From Betaproteobacteria bacterium (GTDB lineage Bacteria > Pseudomonadota > Gammaproteobacteria > Burkholderiales > Burkholderiaceae_E), in the NCBI GenBank assembly GCA_016868095.1, contig VGHV01000068.1, forward strand, positions 1 through 9,722: a stretch of 9,722 nt of DNA. The letters run 5' to 3'. Each line of letters begins with the position of its first letter. Within the stretch, counting starts at the first letter, position 1. Shown in pieces: positions 1-7,483 of the stretch. The notes under the pieces are model-generated. The model made no database searches. It saw only the letters and a program-made list of their open reading frames with translations, and had not been told where the DNA came from. A program made the translations under genes and the position numbers.

Positions 1-78
1 TTGATCATCACGCTTCAAGCTTTCATCTTCATGATGTTGACCTTGGTATACCTCGGCCAAGCACATGAGGGTCACTAA
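1..78 (+). CDS. atpB: ATP synthase Fo subunit a, C-terminal end (partial)
   Basis: This is the last 25 codons and TAA stop of subunit a, the membrane stator protein that forms the proton half-channels beside the c ring. The frame is open from the first base of the window. It reads LIITLQAFIFMMLTLVYLGQ followed by AHEGH, which matches the final transmembrane helix and short His-containing tail usual in betaproteobacterial AtpB. The start and the catalytic arginine lie upstream of the window. Its position immediately before atpE is the standard atpBEFHAGDC order. Identity rests on this short tail plus gene order. Confidence 0.93.
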   Translation: MIITLQAFIFMMLTLVYLGQAHEGH

Positions 79-384
<306 letters not shown>

Positions 385-386
385 TC

Positions 387-406
387 GCAGGGCTTTTCTT
401 GCCCGC
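387..406 (+). other. Small hairpin in the atpE-atpF spacer
   Basis: GGGC (390-393) pairs with GCCC (401-404) around a seven-base T-rich loop. GC (387-388) and GC (405-406) extend the stem past a bulged A. It starts two bases after the atpE stop and is not followed by a T run, so it is not a typical terminator. It could stabilise the 3' end of the abundant atpE message. That is inference, and a stem this short could be chance. Confidence 0.25.
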
Positions 407-447
407 AGTAACTGTCGGTTCATTTACATCAACGCAGGGAGTTCGTC

Positions 448-921
448 GTGAACATTAATGCGACGCTCATCATTCAGATCGTGGTCTTCATCATCCTTTG
501 GTGGTTCACGGCTCGTTTTGTCTGGCCGCCAATCACTAAAGCGCTCGACGAGCGCTCACGTCGAATTTCCGACGGGTTGGCTGCAGCCGATCGAGCTAAG
601 GCCGATCTCGCCGCCGCTGAACTGAGGGTGCAAGAGGAAATTAAAAACGCGAGAGCTGGTGCTGCCGAATTGCGAACAGTGGCGGAACGCCAGGCCGCGG
701 TGCTTATGGAGCAGGCTCGCGCCGACGCATCGAGAATTGTTGCCGAAGCACGTAAGGCAGCCGAAGCTGAGGCTGATCTTGCTGCTCAGCGCGTGAAGGA
801 TCAACTTAGAGAAGAGGTTGCTCAACTTGCGGTTGCTGGTGCAGCACGGATCTTGCGTCGTGAGGTCGATGCTCGAGCTCACGCACAGCTTCTTGCTGAC
901 CTCAAGACTGAATTGCGTTAA
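448..921 (+). CDS. atpF: ATP synthase Fo subunit b (peripheral stalk)
   Basis: Subunit b is the peripheral stalk: a dimer anchored in the membrane by one helix, holding F1 still through delta. The 157-residue length matches the family (156 in E. coli). Residues about 5-27 form the N-terminal membrane helix (LIIQIVVFIILWWFTARFVW), followed by the conserved PPI-KALDERSRRI segment. The rest is a long, charged, alanine-rich right-handed coiled coil ending in an AHAQLLADLKTELR-like delta-binding tail. The start is GTG at 448, chosen because GGGA (437-440) sits seven bases upstream and because the resulting NINATLI start matches relatives. It ends 12 bases before atpH. Confidence 0.97.
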   Translation: MNINATLIIQIVVFIILWWFTARFVWPPITKALDERSRRISDGLAAADRAKADLAAAELRVQEEIKNARAGAAELRTVAERQAAVLMEQARADASRIVAEARKAAEAEADLAAQRVKDQLREEVAQLAVAGAARILRREVDARAHAQLLADLKTELR

Positions 922-933
922 CGGCAGCGAATC

Positions 934-1464
934 ATGGCAGAGCTTTCAACCATTGCCAGGCCATATGCCGAGGCAGCTTTTCAGCAGGCCAAGCAAGCGT
1001 CTGACCTCGCAGGTTGGTCGAGGATGATCGCTAGGTTAGCGGCTAGTCTTCAAGACCCGGGTACCAACCGTATGCTTGCTAACCCAGCTTTGGCCTCGGA
1101 CAAGTTGTCGCAAGCGTTGGCGGAAGTTTGCGGCGCTTACAGTACCGAGCAAAAGAACTTCATTCAACTGCTCGTCTTCAACGAGCGATTATCAGTCGCG
1201 TCTGCTCTTGCTGAGGCCTTTGAAACACTTCGCAACACACACGAGCAGGTGCTTGACGCTCACATCGCTTCTGCCTTTACGATGGATGCGCCCCAGCAGC
1301 AATCCTTGGTGGACGTACTTAAAGCGAAGTACGGCAGGAACGTGAAGGTGAGCGTTGAGATCGACGAGTCATTGATCGGTGGCGTAATTATCCGAATCGG
1401 CGACGAAGTTATCGACGCGTCGATTCGCGGAAAAGTTTCGCAACTCGCCGACGCTTTACGTTGA
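934..1464 (+). CDS. atpH: ATP synthase F1 subunit delta
   Basis: Subunit delta (OSCP family) sits on top of the alpha3beta3 hexamer and ties it to the b dimer. The 176-residue protein has the usual helical N-terminal domain, beginning ELSTIARPYAEAAF. The C-terminal signature region SLIGGVIIRIGDEVIDASIR (about 145-164) is close to the family pattern. The ATG follows the atpF stop by 12 bases with only a weak SD-like GGCAGCG, so its translation is probably helped by ribosomes finishing atpF. The gene is followed by an unusually long spacer before atpA. Confidence 0.97.
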   Translation: MAELSTIARPYAEAAFQQAKQASDLAGWSRMIARLAASLQDPGTNRMLANPALASDKLSQALAEVCGAYSTEQKNFIQLLVFNERLSVASALAEAFETLRNTHEQVLDAHIASAFTMDAPQQQSLVDVLKAKYGRNVKVSVEIDESLIGGVIIRIGDEVIDASIRGKVSQLADALR

Positions 1465-1478
1465 GTCCTTAGGGTTTT

Positions 1479-1574
1479 ATGGGTCTTGACGGCATGCCGC
1501 TCGGTTTAACTGAGCGCTGGGCTCGACGAGTGCGCCGTGCACATGGTTTAGCGCCTATTCGCGCTAGTCTGTAA
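1479..1574 (+). CDS. Possible 31-codon small ORF between atpH and atpA
   Basis: An ATG at 1479 opens a frame of 31 codons ending TAA at 1572-1574, filling most of the 132-base atpH-atpA gap. AGGG at 1471-1474 lies four bases upstream and could act as a close SD. The predicted peptide is arginine-rich ([12 protein letters not shown] in the middle) and soluble, with no membrane segment. I do not recognise it. An open frame of this length can arise by chance, and hairpins occupy the same bases. It could instead be a leader peptide whose translation tunes atpA, or it may be nothing. Confidence 0.2.
   Translation: MGLDGMPLGLTERWARRVRRAHGLAPIRASL
1498..1566 (+). other. Cluster of potential hairpins in the atpH-atpA spacer
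   Basis: Three stems are visible. CGCTCGG (1498-1504) pairs with CTGAGCG (1510-1516) around TTTAA, with one G-T pair. GTGC (1530-1533) pairs with GCAC (1539-1542). TAGCGC (1549-1554) pairs with GCGCTA (1561-1566) around CTATTC. None has a following T run, so they are not classic terminators. Such structures could mark an RNA processing point or protect the 5' end of an atpA message, which is needed at three copies per complex. The function is inferred. Confidence 0.3.
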
Positions 1575-1596
1575 ACAGTATTCAGGAGAATGTCTC

Positions 1597-3138
1597 ATGC
1601 AACTTAATCCAGCTGAAATTAGCGAACTGCTCAAGAGCAAAATTCAGAACTTGCAGGTTACCGTTGACACGCGTAACCAGGGCACGATTGTCTCTGTCAC
1701 TGACGGGATTGTGCGTATTTACGGCCTCTCAGAGGTGATGCAGGGAGAAATGATTGAGTTCCCAGGCGGTATCTATGGCCTTGCGCTGAATCTGGAGCGT
1801 GATTCGGTAGGTGCGGCGGTACTCGGTGACTATGAAAATATAACTGAAGGTATGACGGTCAAGACAACCGGCCGAATTCTCGAAGTCCCGATCGGCCCTG
1901 AACTCATAGGTAGGGTAGTTAATGCCCTTGGCGAGCCAATTGACGGGAAAGGCCCTATCAACGCCAAAATGACTGATGTGATCGAGAAAGTAGCGCCTGG
2001 TGTTATTGCACGTCGTTCGGTGAACCAGCCTGTTCAAATAGGACTAAAGGCCCTAGACGCTATGGTACCGGTGGGAAGAGGCCAAAGAGAACTGATCATT
2101 GGCGACCGGCAAACCGGAAAAACTGCGGTGGCAGTGGACACAATCATTAATCAGAAAGGTAAAGACCTTTTCTGCGTTTATGTAGCAATCGGACAAAAAG
2201 CATCGACTGTGAAAAATGTGGTACAAAAGCTTGAACAGTTTGGTGCGATGGACTACACAATCGTCATGTCTGCGTCCGCATCCGAAAGTGCAGCCATGCA
2301 GTATTTAGCCGCATACTCCGGTTGCACAATGGGTGAGTACTTCCGAGACAGGGGTATGGATGCGCTCATTATTTACGACGATTTAACCAAGCAGGCTTGG
2401 GCATACCGCCAGATTTCGCTTCTGTTGCGCCGGCCTCCAGGCCGTGAGGCCTATCCTGGCGATGTCTTTTATCTTCACTCGCGTCTGCTCGAGCGTGCAG
2501 CACGGGTCAACGAAGAATATGTCGAGCAATTCACAAAGGGTAAGGTCAAAGGTAAGACCGGCTCGCTCACTGCGTTGCCGGTGATTGAAACCCAGGCGGG
2601 CGACGTATCAGCTTTTGTTCCGACCAATGTGATTTCGATTACTGACGGACAGATTTTCTTGGAAACCGATTTGTTCAATGCCGGTGTGCGCCCGGCAATA
2701 AATGCTGGTATTTCGGTTTCACGCGTCGGCGGAGCCGCGCAAACCGACCTGATCAAAAAGCTTGGGGGCGGGGTCCGTCTCGCACTCGCTCAATACCGAG
2801 AACTTGCTGCCTTTGCTCAGTTTGCATCTGATCTTGACGCCGCCACTCGTAAACAGCTTGAGCGTGGGCGTCTTGTGACTGAATTGATGAAACAGACTCA
2901 ATACAAGCCACTTCCGGTGTGGGCGATGGCTCTCACCTTGTTCGCGGTCAATAATGGCTATTTTGATGATATTGAAGTGAGCAAGGCACTAGCAGCCGAG
3001 AAGGCTCTACAAGATTTTGCGCAGAGTAAGCATGCGAGCCTTGTCAAAACTATGGAAACTGATAAAAAGTTCTCTAAGGAGGTTGAAGCTGCACTACATA
3101 CCTGCTTGAAGGATTTCAAACAATCCGGGGCTTACTGA
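1597..3138 (+). CDS. atpA: ATP synthase F1 subunit alpha
   Basis: Alpha makes up half of the F1 hexamer. It holds non-catalytic nucleotide sites and supplies an arginine finger to the catalytic beta sites. The 513-residue length equals E. coli AtpA. The start [16 protein letters not shown] leads into the beta-barrel crown ([13 protein letters not shown]). The Walker A motif GDRQTGKT occupies 169-176 with K175. The Walker B region is [20 protein letters not shown], followed by [10 protein letters not shown]. The signature [18 protein letters not shown] places the arginine finger at R376. The end, KDFKQSGAY, is the normal tail. AGGAG (1584-1588) sits eight bases before the ATG. A stretch of the gene at about 1840-2090 uses rarer codons (ATA, CTA, AGA, AGG) than the rest. 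Confidence 0.99.
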   Translation: MQLNPAEISELLKSKIQNLQVTVDTRNQGTIVSVTDGIVRIYGLSEVMQGEMIEFPGGIYGLALNLERDSVGAAVLGDYENITEGMTVKTTGRILEVPIGPELIGRVVNALGEPIDGKGPINAKMTDVIEKVAPGVIARRSVNQPVQIGLKALDAMVPVGRGQRELIIGDRQTGKTAVAVDTIINQKGKDLFCVYVAIGQKASTVKNVVQKLEQFGAMDYTIVMSASASESAAMQYLAAYSGCTMGEYFRDRGMDALIIYDDLTKQAWAYRQISLLLRRPPGREAYPGDVFYLHSRLLERAARVNEEYVEQFTKGKVKGKTGSLTALPVIETQAGDVSAFVPTNVISITDGQIFLETDLFNAGVRPAINAGISVSRVGGAAQTDLIKKLGGGVRLALAQYRELAAFAQFASDLDAATRKQLERGRLVTELMKQTQYKPLPVWAMALTLFAVNNGYFDDIEVSKALAAEKALQDFAQSKHASLVKTMETDKKFSKEVEAALHTCLKDFKQSGAY

Positions 3139-3198
3139 TTAGCCAGGTTCACCACCCCTACATAGCTTTAGCTAGCTAAGGTAAATCAGGAGCGTTTT
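3139..3198 (+). other. atpA-atpG spacer with 12-bp palindrome and SD
   Basis: The 60-base gap carries the perfect palindrome TTAGCTAGCTAA at 3168-3179 and the atpG SD CAGGAG at 3187-3192, six bases before the ATG. The palindrome leaves no room for a loop, so it is more likely a DNA feature or chance than an RNA hairpin. Confidence 0.35.
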
Positions 3199-4071
3199 AT
3201 GCCAAGCAGCAAAGAGATTCGAACCAAGATCAAGAGTGTGCAAAACACACGCAAAATCACTAAAGCGATGGAGATGGTCGCTGCATCGAAAATGCGCAAG
3301 GCCCAGGACCGGATGCGAGCTGCCCGGCCATACGGTGACAAAATCCGTGTAATCGCTGCGCACTTGGCTCAAGCTAATTCAGAGTATCGTCACCCTTACC
3401 TTGTGAAGCATGGCGACATGAGGGCCGCAGGGATGATTTTGGTCACGACCGATAAGGGACTTTGCGGAGGCTTAAACACAAACGTGTTGCGCGCTGCGAC
3501 CCAGAAGCTTCGACAGCTTCAGCAGGACAATGTCAAGGTTCAGGCAACAGCAATTGGTAACAAAGGTTTTGGCTTTTTGAACCGTGTTGGTGTAAAAGTT
3601 GTTTCTCATGTAGTAACGCTTGGTGACACGCCACATCTTGAACGTCTAATCGGTGCTGTCAAAGTGCAGCTCGACGCGTTTACTAGAGGCGAAATTGACG
3701 CTGTTTATATAGCGTACACGAGGTTTATAAATAGTATGAAGCAAGAACCGGTTATTGAGCAATTGCTGCCGCTCTCTACGGATCGCCTTCGGGATGTGCC
3801 ACCTCGTAAATTCGGTTGGGACTATATTTACGAGCCCAATGCAGTCACCGTACTTGATGAATTGCTAACCCGTTTTGTTGAGGCCCTTGTTTACGGGGCT
3901 GTTTCCGAAAATATGGCCTCTGAGCAAAGTGCGCGTATGGTGGCGATGAAAGCAGCCTCTGACAACGCCAAAAAAGTGATTGATGATTTGCAACTTTCAT
4001 ACAACAAGGCGCGGCAGGCAAGCATTACTAAAGAGCTTTCAGAAATTGTTAGCGGAGCGGCCGCCGTTTAG
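3199..4071 (+). CDS. atpG: ATP synthase F1 subunit gamma (central rotor shaft)
   Basis: Gamma is the rotating shaft that couples the c ring to the catalytic sites. The 290-residue length is typical. The N-terminal helix begins [20 protein letters not shown] and continues [15 protein letters not shown], the family hallmark, and pairs with the C-terminal helix ([20 protein letters not shown], then [10 protein letters not shown]) as an antiparallel coiled coil inside F1. Between them lies the globular Rossmann-like domain with [14 protein letters not shown]. The start is set by CAGGAG six bases upstream. Codons 163-177 (about 3685-3729) include AGA, ATA, AGG and ATA, rarer than the usage around them. 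It lies between alpha and beta, as in all proteobacterial atp operons. Confidence 0.98.
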   Translation: MPSSKEIRTKIKSVQNTRKITKAMEMVAASKMRKAQDRMRAARPYGDKIRVIAAHLAQANSEYRHPYLVKHGDMRAAGMILVTTDKGLCGGLNTNVLRAATQKLRQLQQDNVKVQATAIGNKGFGFLNRVGVKVVSHVVTLGDTPHLERLIGAVKVQLDAFTRGEIDAVYIAYTRFINSMKQEPVIEQLLPLSTDRLRDVPPRKFGWDYIYEPNAVTVLDELLTRFVEALVYGAVSENMASEQSARMVAMKAASDNAKKVIDDLQLSYNKARQASITKELSEIVSGAAAV

Positions 4072-5541
<1,470 letters not shown>

Positions 5542-5578
5542 TAAAAATCTATAAATCGCTTCAGACAAGGGGCATATT

Positions 5579-5995
5579 ATGGCAACCATGCATGTCGACG
5601 TTGTGAGTGCTGAGGCCTCGATTTTCGAAGGTGATGCTGAGTTTGTGGCTTTGCCAGGAGAATCTGGTGAGCTTGGTATTTTCCCTCGGCATGTCCCGCT
5701 TATTACTCGAATTAGGCCAGGTGCAGTTCGTATCAAGATTCCAGGTCAGAGCTATGACGAGTTTATTTTTGTCGCGGGGGGCATCCTGGATGTCCAACCT
5801 GACTCTGTGACTGTCCTAGCCGATACTGCTATTCGTGGTGCTGATCTTGATGAAGCCAAAGCCGAAGCCGCTCGTAAGGCTGCTTTAGAAGCGATTGCAA
5901 ATCGCGGCTCTGAGCTGGATTATGCCAAGGCTCAGGCAGAACTTGCCTCGGCGGTTGCACAACTTGCCTCGCTGAGACGCTTGCGTCGCAAGTGA
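5579..5995 (+). CDS. atpC: ATP synthase F1 subunit epsilon
   Basis: Epsilon binds gamma and the c ring, and its C-terminal helices can inhibit ATP hydrolysis. The 138-residue length is typical (139 in E. coli). Residues 1-85 form the beta-sandwich domain ([20 protein letters not shown], then [14 protein letters not shown]). The alanine-rich two-helix C-terminal domain follows ([20 protein letters not shown], then the [15 protein letters not shown] end). The SD AAGGGG (5567-5572) is six bases before the ATG. The stop TGA (5993-5995) shares its A with an ATG at 5995, which matters for how hemE is started. There is no intrinsic terminator after the gene, so transcription probably continues into hemE. 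Confidence 0.97.
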   Translation: MATMHVDVVSAEASIFEGDAEFVALPGESGELGIFPRHVPLITRIRPGAVRIKIPGQSYDEFIFVAGGILDVQPDSVTVLADTAIRGADLDEAKAEAARKAALEAIANRGSELDYAKAQAELASAVAQLASLRRLRRK

Positions 5996-6041
5996 TGATA
6001 GGACTCAAAAAAAAGGACAAGCGGCGCTCAGGCCTCTGACT
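5995..6041 (+). other. Candidate -1 frameshift/slippage leader joining atpC stop to hemE
   Basis: An ATG at 5995 overlaps the atpC stop as TGATG and opens a 14-codon frame ending TGA at 6037-6039. Codons 5-7 read AAA AAA AAG from a run of eight A (6007-6014), so A_AAA_AAG at 6009-6015 lies in the phase of the E. coli dnaX -1 frameshift site. After a -1 slip the next codon is GGA at 6015, and the frame runs into hemE with no stop. An extra A in the message or the genome would have the same effect. A four-bp stem TCAG/CTGA (6028-6031 with 6036-6039) lies downstream and is too weak to count as a strong stimulator. Confidence 0.4.
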
Positions 6042-7133
6042 TTGAATCAGGTTTTTCTACAAGCTTTATCACGCCAAGCCACGCCCTACACGCCGGTTTG
6101 GCTTATGCGCCAAGCTGGTCGATACCTGCCTGAGTATCGTGCAACGCGCGCGCGCGCTGGAAGTTTTCTAGCCCTGGCGAAAACCCCAGAACTAGCATGT
6201 GAAGTCACCATGCAGCCGCTGGATCGTTACCCCTTGCTTGATGCCGCGATTCTCTTCTCGGACATCCTCACCATACCCGATGCGATGGGCCTCGGTCTTT
6301 ATTTTGCCGAGGGTGAGGGTCCCCGTTTTGAGCGGCGGATCGAAAGCGAAGCTGATGTTGCTGCTTTGCCGCTTCCTGACATGGAAGCGGATCTTGGTTA
6401 TGTAATGGACGCAGTTCGTTTAATTCGCTCAACGCTTAACGGACGCGTGCCGCTGATTGGCTTTTCGGGCAGTCCCTGGACCCTGGCATGCTACATGGTC
6501 GAAGGTGGTGGCAGCGATGATTTTCGTCGCGTCAAGACCTTGATGTACAAGCGACCAGATCTGATGCTGGAATTGTTGCGTCGTAACGCCAAAGCGGTCG
6601 CTGCCTACTTGAACGCACAAATTCAGGCTGGTGCACAGGCCGTAATGATTTTTGACACCTGGGGTGGCGTGCTCCCTGATGGCTTGTTTCAAAAGTTTTC
6701 GCTTGCTTCAATGCGATGGGTTCACGATGCTCTGATCAGGGAGCGTAGCGAAGCTGGGGTTCCAACGCCAGTGCCAAGTATTGTTTTTACCAAGGGTGGT
6801 GGCTTGTGGCTTGAGGAGATCGCGGCCATCGGCTGCGATGCGCTTGGCGTTGATTGGACGGTGAATCTTGGCGCCGCACGTGCTCGTGTTGGCAACCGGG
6901 TCGCATTACAGGGCAATCTCGACCCGATGGCGCTCATGGCAGATCCAGCACAGGTACAAGCTCAAGCATTAAAGGTCTTGGAGAGCTTCGGCATCCCGCA
7001 GCAGGGCGTGGGACATGTATTTAACCTTGGGCATGGTATTTCCCAGTTTACGGATCCTGAAATGGTCACAGCCTTGCTTGAGGCTGTCCGCGATTACAGT
7101 ACCAAGCAGCGTGCAGGTTCGACCCGCTCCTAG
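6042..7133 (+). CDS. hemE: Uroporphyrinogen decarboxylase (5' end uncertain)
   Basis: HemE removes four carboxyl groups from uroporphyrinogen III to give coproporphyrinogen III in cytoplasmic haem synthesis, with no cofactor. Numbered from TTG 6042, the protein has 363 residues (354 in E. coli). The first signature [16 protein letters not shown] has R23 and R27. D74 lies in AAILFSDIL. The second signature [18 protein letters not shown] has Y151, and [10 protein letters not shown] has H331. These match the known active-site Arg, Asp, Tyr and His. The start is doubtful: the frame is open back to 5976 but has no ATG or GTG, and upstream codons (PLTLNQVF) already resemble the family N-terminus. 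CAGG at 6029-6032 is the only SD near [13 protein letters not shown] has one Leu more than the usual RYPLDAAIL. It is probably transcribed with atpC. Confidence 0.93.
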   Translation: MNQVFLQALSRQATPYTPVWLMRQAGRYLPEYRATRARAGSFLALAKTPELACEVTMQPLDRYPLLDAAILFSDILTIPDAMGLGLYFAEGEGPRFERRIESEADVAALPLPDMEADLGYVMDAVRLIRSTLNGRVPLIGFSGSPWTLACYMVEGGGSDDFRRVKTLMYKRPDLMLELLRRNAKAVAAYLNAQIQAGAQAVMIFDTWGGVLPDGLFQKFSLASMRWVHDALIRERSEAGVPTPVPSIVFTKGGGLWLEEIAAIGCDALGVDWTVNLGAARARVGNRVALQGNLDPMALMADPAQVQAQALKVLESFGIPQQGVGHVFNLGHGISQFTDPEMVTALLEAVRDYSTKQRAGSTRS

Positions 7134-7175
7134 TCCTTGTCGGTAGACGTTGCCACAAGCGGCTACCTGGCGCAT

Positions 7176-7235
7176 GGTGTTGATCCCGGTGGTCTTGCTC
7201 TTGACGGTCTTGCGCCCGATGGTCTTGCTCCCGGT
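7176..7235 (+). repeat. Four tandem 15-bp units (minisatellite)
   Basis: Units begin at 7176, 7191, 7206 and 7221: GGTGTTGATCCCGGT, GGTCTTGCTCTTGAC, GGTCTTGCGCCCGAT and GGTCTTGCTCCCGGT. The last three share GGTCTTGC and differ at a few positions; the first is the most diverged. The period is exactly five codons, and in the hemE frame it would read GVDPG-GLALD-GLAPD-GLAPG, but this lies beyond the hemE stop. It is probably a slippage-born minisatellite; any function is unknown. Confidence 0.8.
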
Positions 7236-7402
7236 GCCCCAGTGCTCAGTGCGCTCGCTTTGCGATGAGGCATGGCCAATGCAGATTATTGCTATTGACT
7301 TGTGCACAGATTGATGAAAGTCCACTTAGCGAGCTTCCCTCCAATCTTGATGCAAGAGCGCAAACTAACTGGTTGTAAAGATTAACTTATTTTCGATTCG
7401 CC

Positions 7403-7424
7403 CCGTCATCGAGCCGTGATCGAC
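7403..7424 (+). repeat. 11-bp direct repeat pair upstream of priA
   Basis: CCGTCATCGAG (7403-7413) is followed directly by CCGTGATCGAC (7414-7424), identical at nine of eleven positions. The 11-bp spacing is close to one DNA helical turn, so a protein could bind both on the same face. The position, 24 to 45 bases before the putative priA -35, is suitable for an activator site. No known regulator motif is recognised. Confidence 0.4.
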
Positions 7425-7447
7425 AAGCCATCGTGACATGGGTAGTC

Positions 7448-7476
7448 TTGACGGGCTAAGTTGCACACAGAGTTAT
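7448..7476 (+). promoter_or_regulatory. Putative priA promoter giving a leaderless transcript
   Basis: TTGACG (7448-7453) matches the sigma-70 -35 consensus at five of six bases. Seventeen bases on, AGTTAT (7471-7476) is a poor -10 (three of six). If used, transcription would begin about seven bases later, at the priA ATG (7484). priA has no SD, which fits a leaderless message. The weak -10 keeps confidence low. Confidence 0.3.
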
Positions 7477-7481
7477 CCACA
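7473..7481 (+). promoter_or_regulatory. Consensus DnaA box at the priA start
   Basis: TTATCCACA is an exact match to the high-affinity DnaA box TTATNCACA. It ends two bases before the priA ATG and overlaps the putative -10. A weaker relative, TTGTGCACA (one mismatch), lies at 7300-7308. DnaA bound here could block priA transcription. A single 9-mer can occur by chance, but its location in the priA start region makes regulation plausible. Confidence 0.45.
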
Positions 7482-7483
7482 GT

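Larger units (their letters stand above)
7134..7483 (+). other. 350-base hemE-priA intergenic region
   Basis: No convincing gene is seen here. In order it holds four 15-bp tandem units (7176-7235), a DnaA-box-like TTGTGCACA (7300-7308), a small stem TCTTG/CAAGA (7345-7357), an AT-rich stretch (7373-7397, with only five G or C), an 11-bp direct repeat pair (7403-7424), the 7-bp inverted arms CCCGTCA (7402-7408) and TGACGGG (7449-7455), a -35-like TTGACG (7448-7453) and a consensus DnaA box (7473-7481). I found no clear terminator for hemE. The hemE frame continues open after its TAG to TGA at 7266, without a good start. Confidence 0.6.

Noticed and set aside
5976..5992. Hairpin at the end of atpC (GACGC/GCGTC or CTTGC/GCAAG) as an operon terminator
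   Set aside because: It lies inside the coding sequence, is short, and is followed by a run of A rather than T.
6145..6155. Alternating CGCGCGCGCGC run with Z-DNA potential
   Set aside because: It encodes the conserved ATRARAG segment of HemE and is explained by Arg/Ala codon choice.
7134..7268. 45-codon extension of the hemE frame after the TAG stop
   Set aside because: HemE already has its normal C-terminus, the only internal start is a TTG without an SD, and the sequence is mostly the minisatellite. It is kept only as a read-through possibility.
6969..7325. 118-codon minus-strand frame across the hemE end and the tandem repeats
   Set aside because: Half of it is antisense to conserved hemE and the rest is repeat-derived; there is no recognisable domain, and strong sense coding overlaps it.
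7345..7357. TCTTG-ATG-CAAGA stem as a hemE terminator
   Set aside because: Only five pairs, no T run after it, and over 200 bases from the hemE stop.
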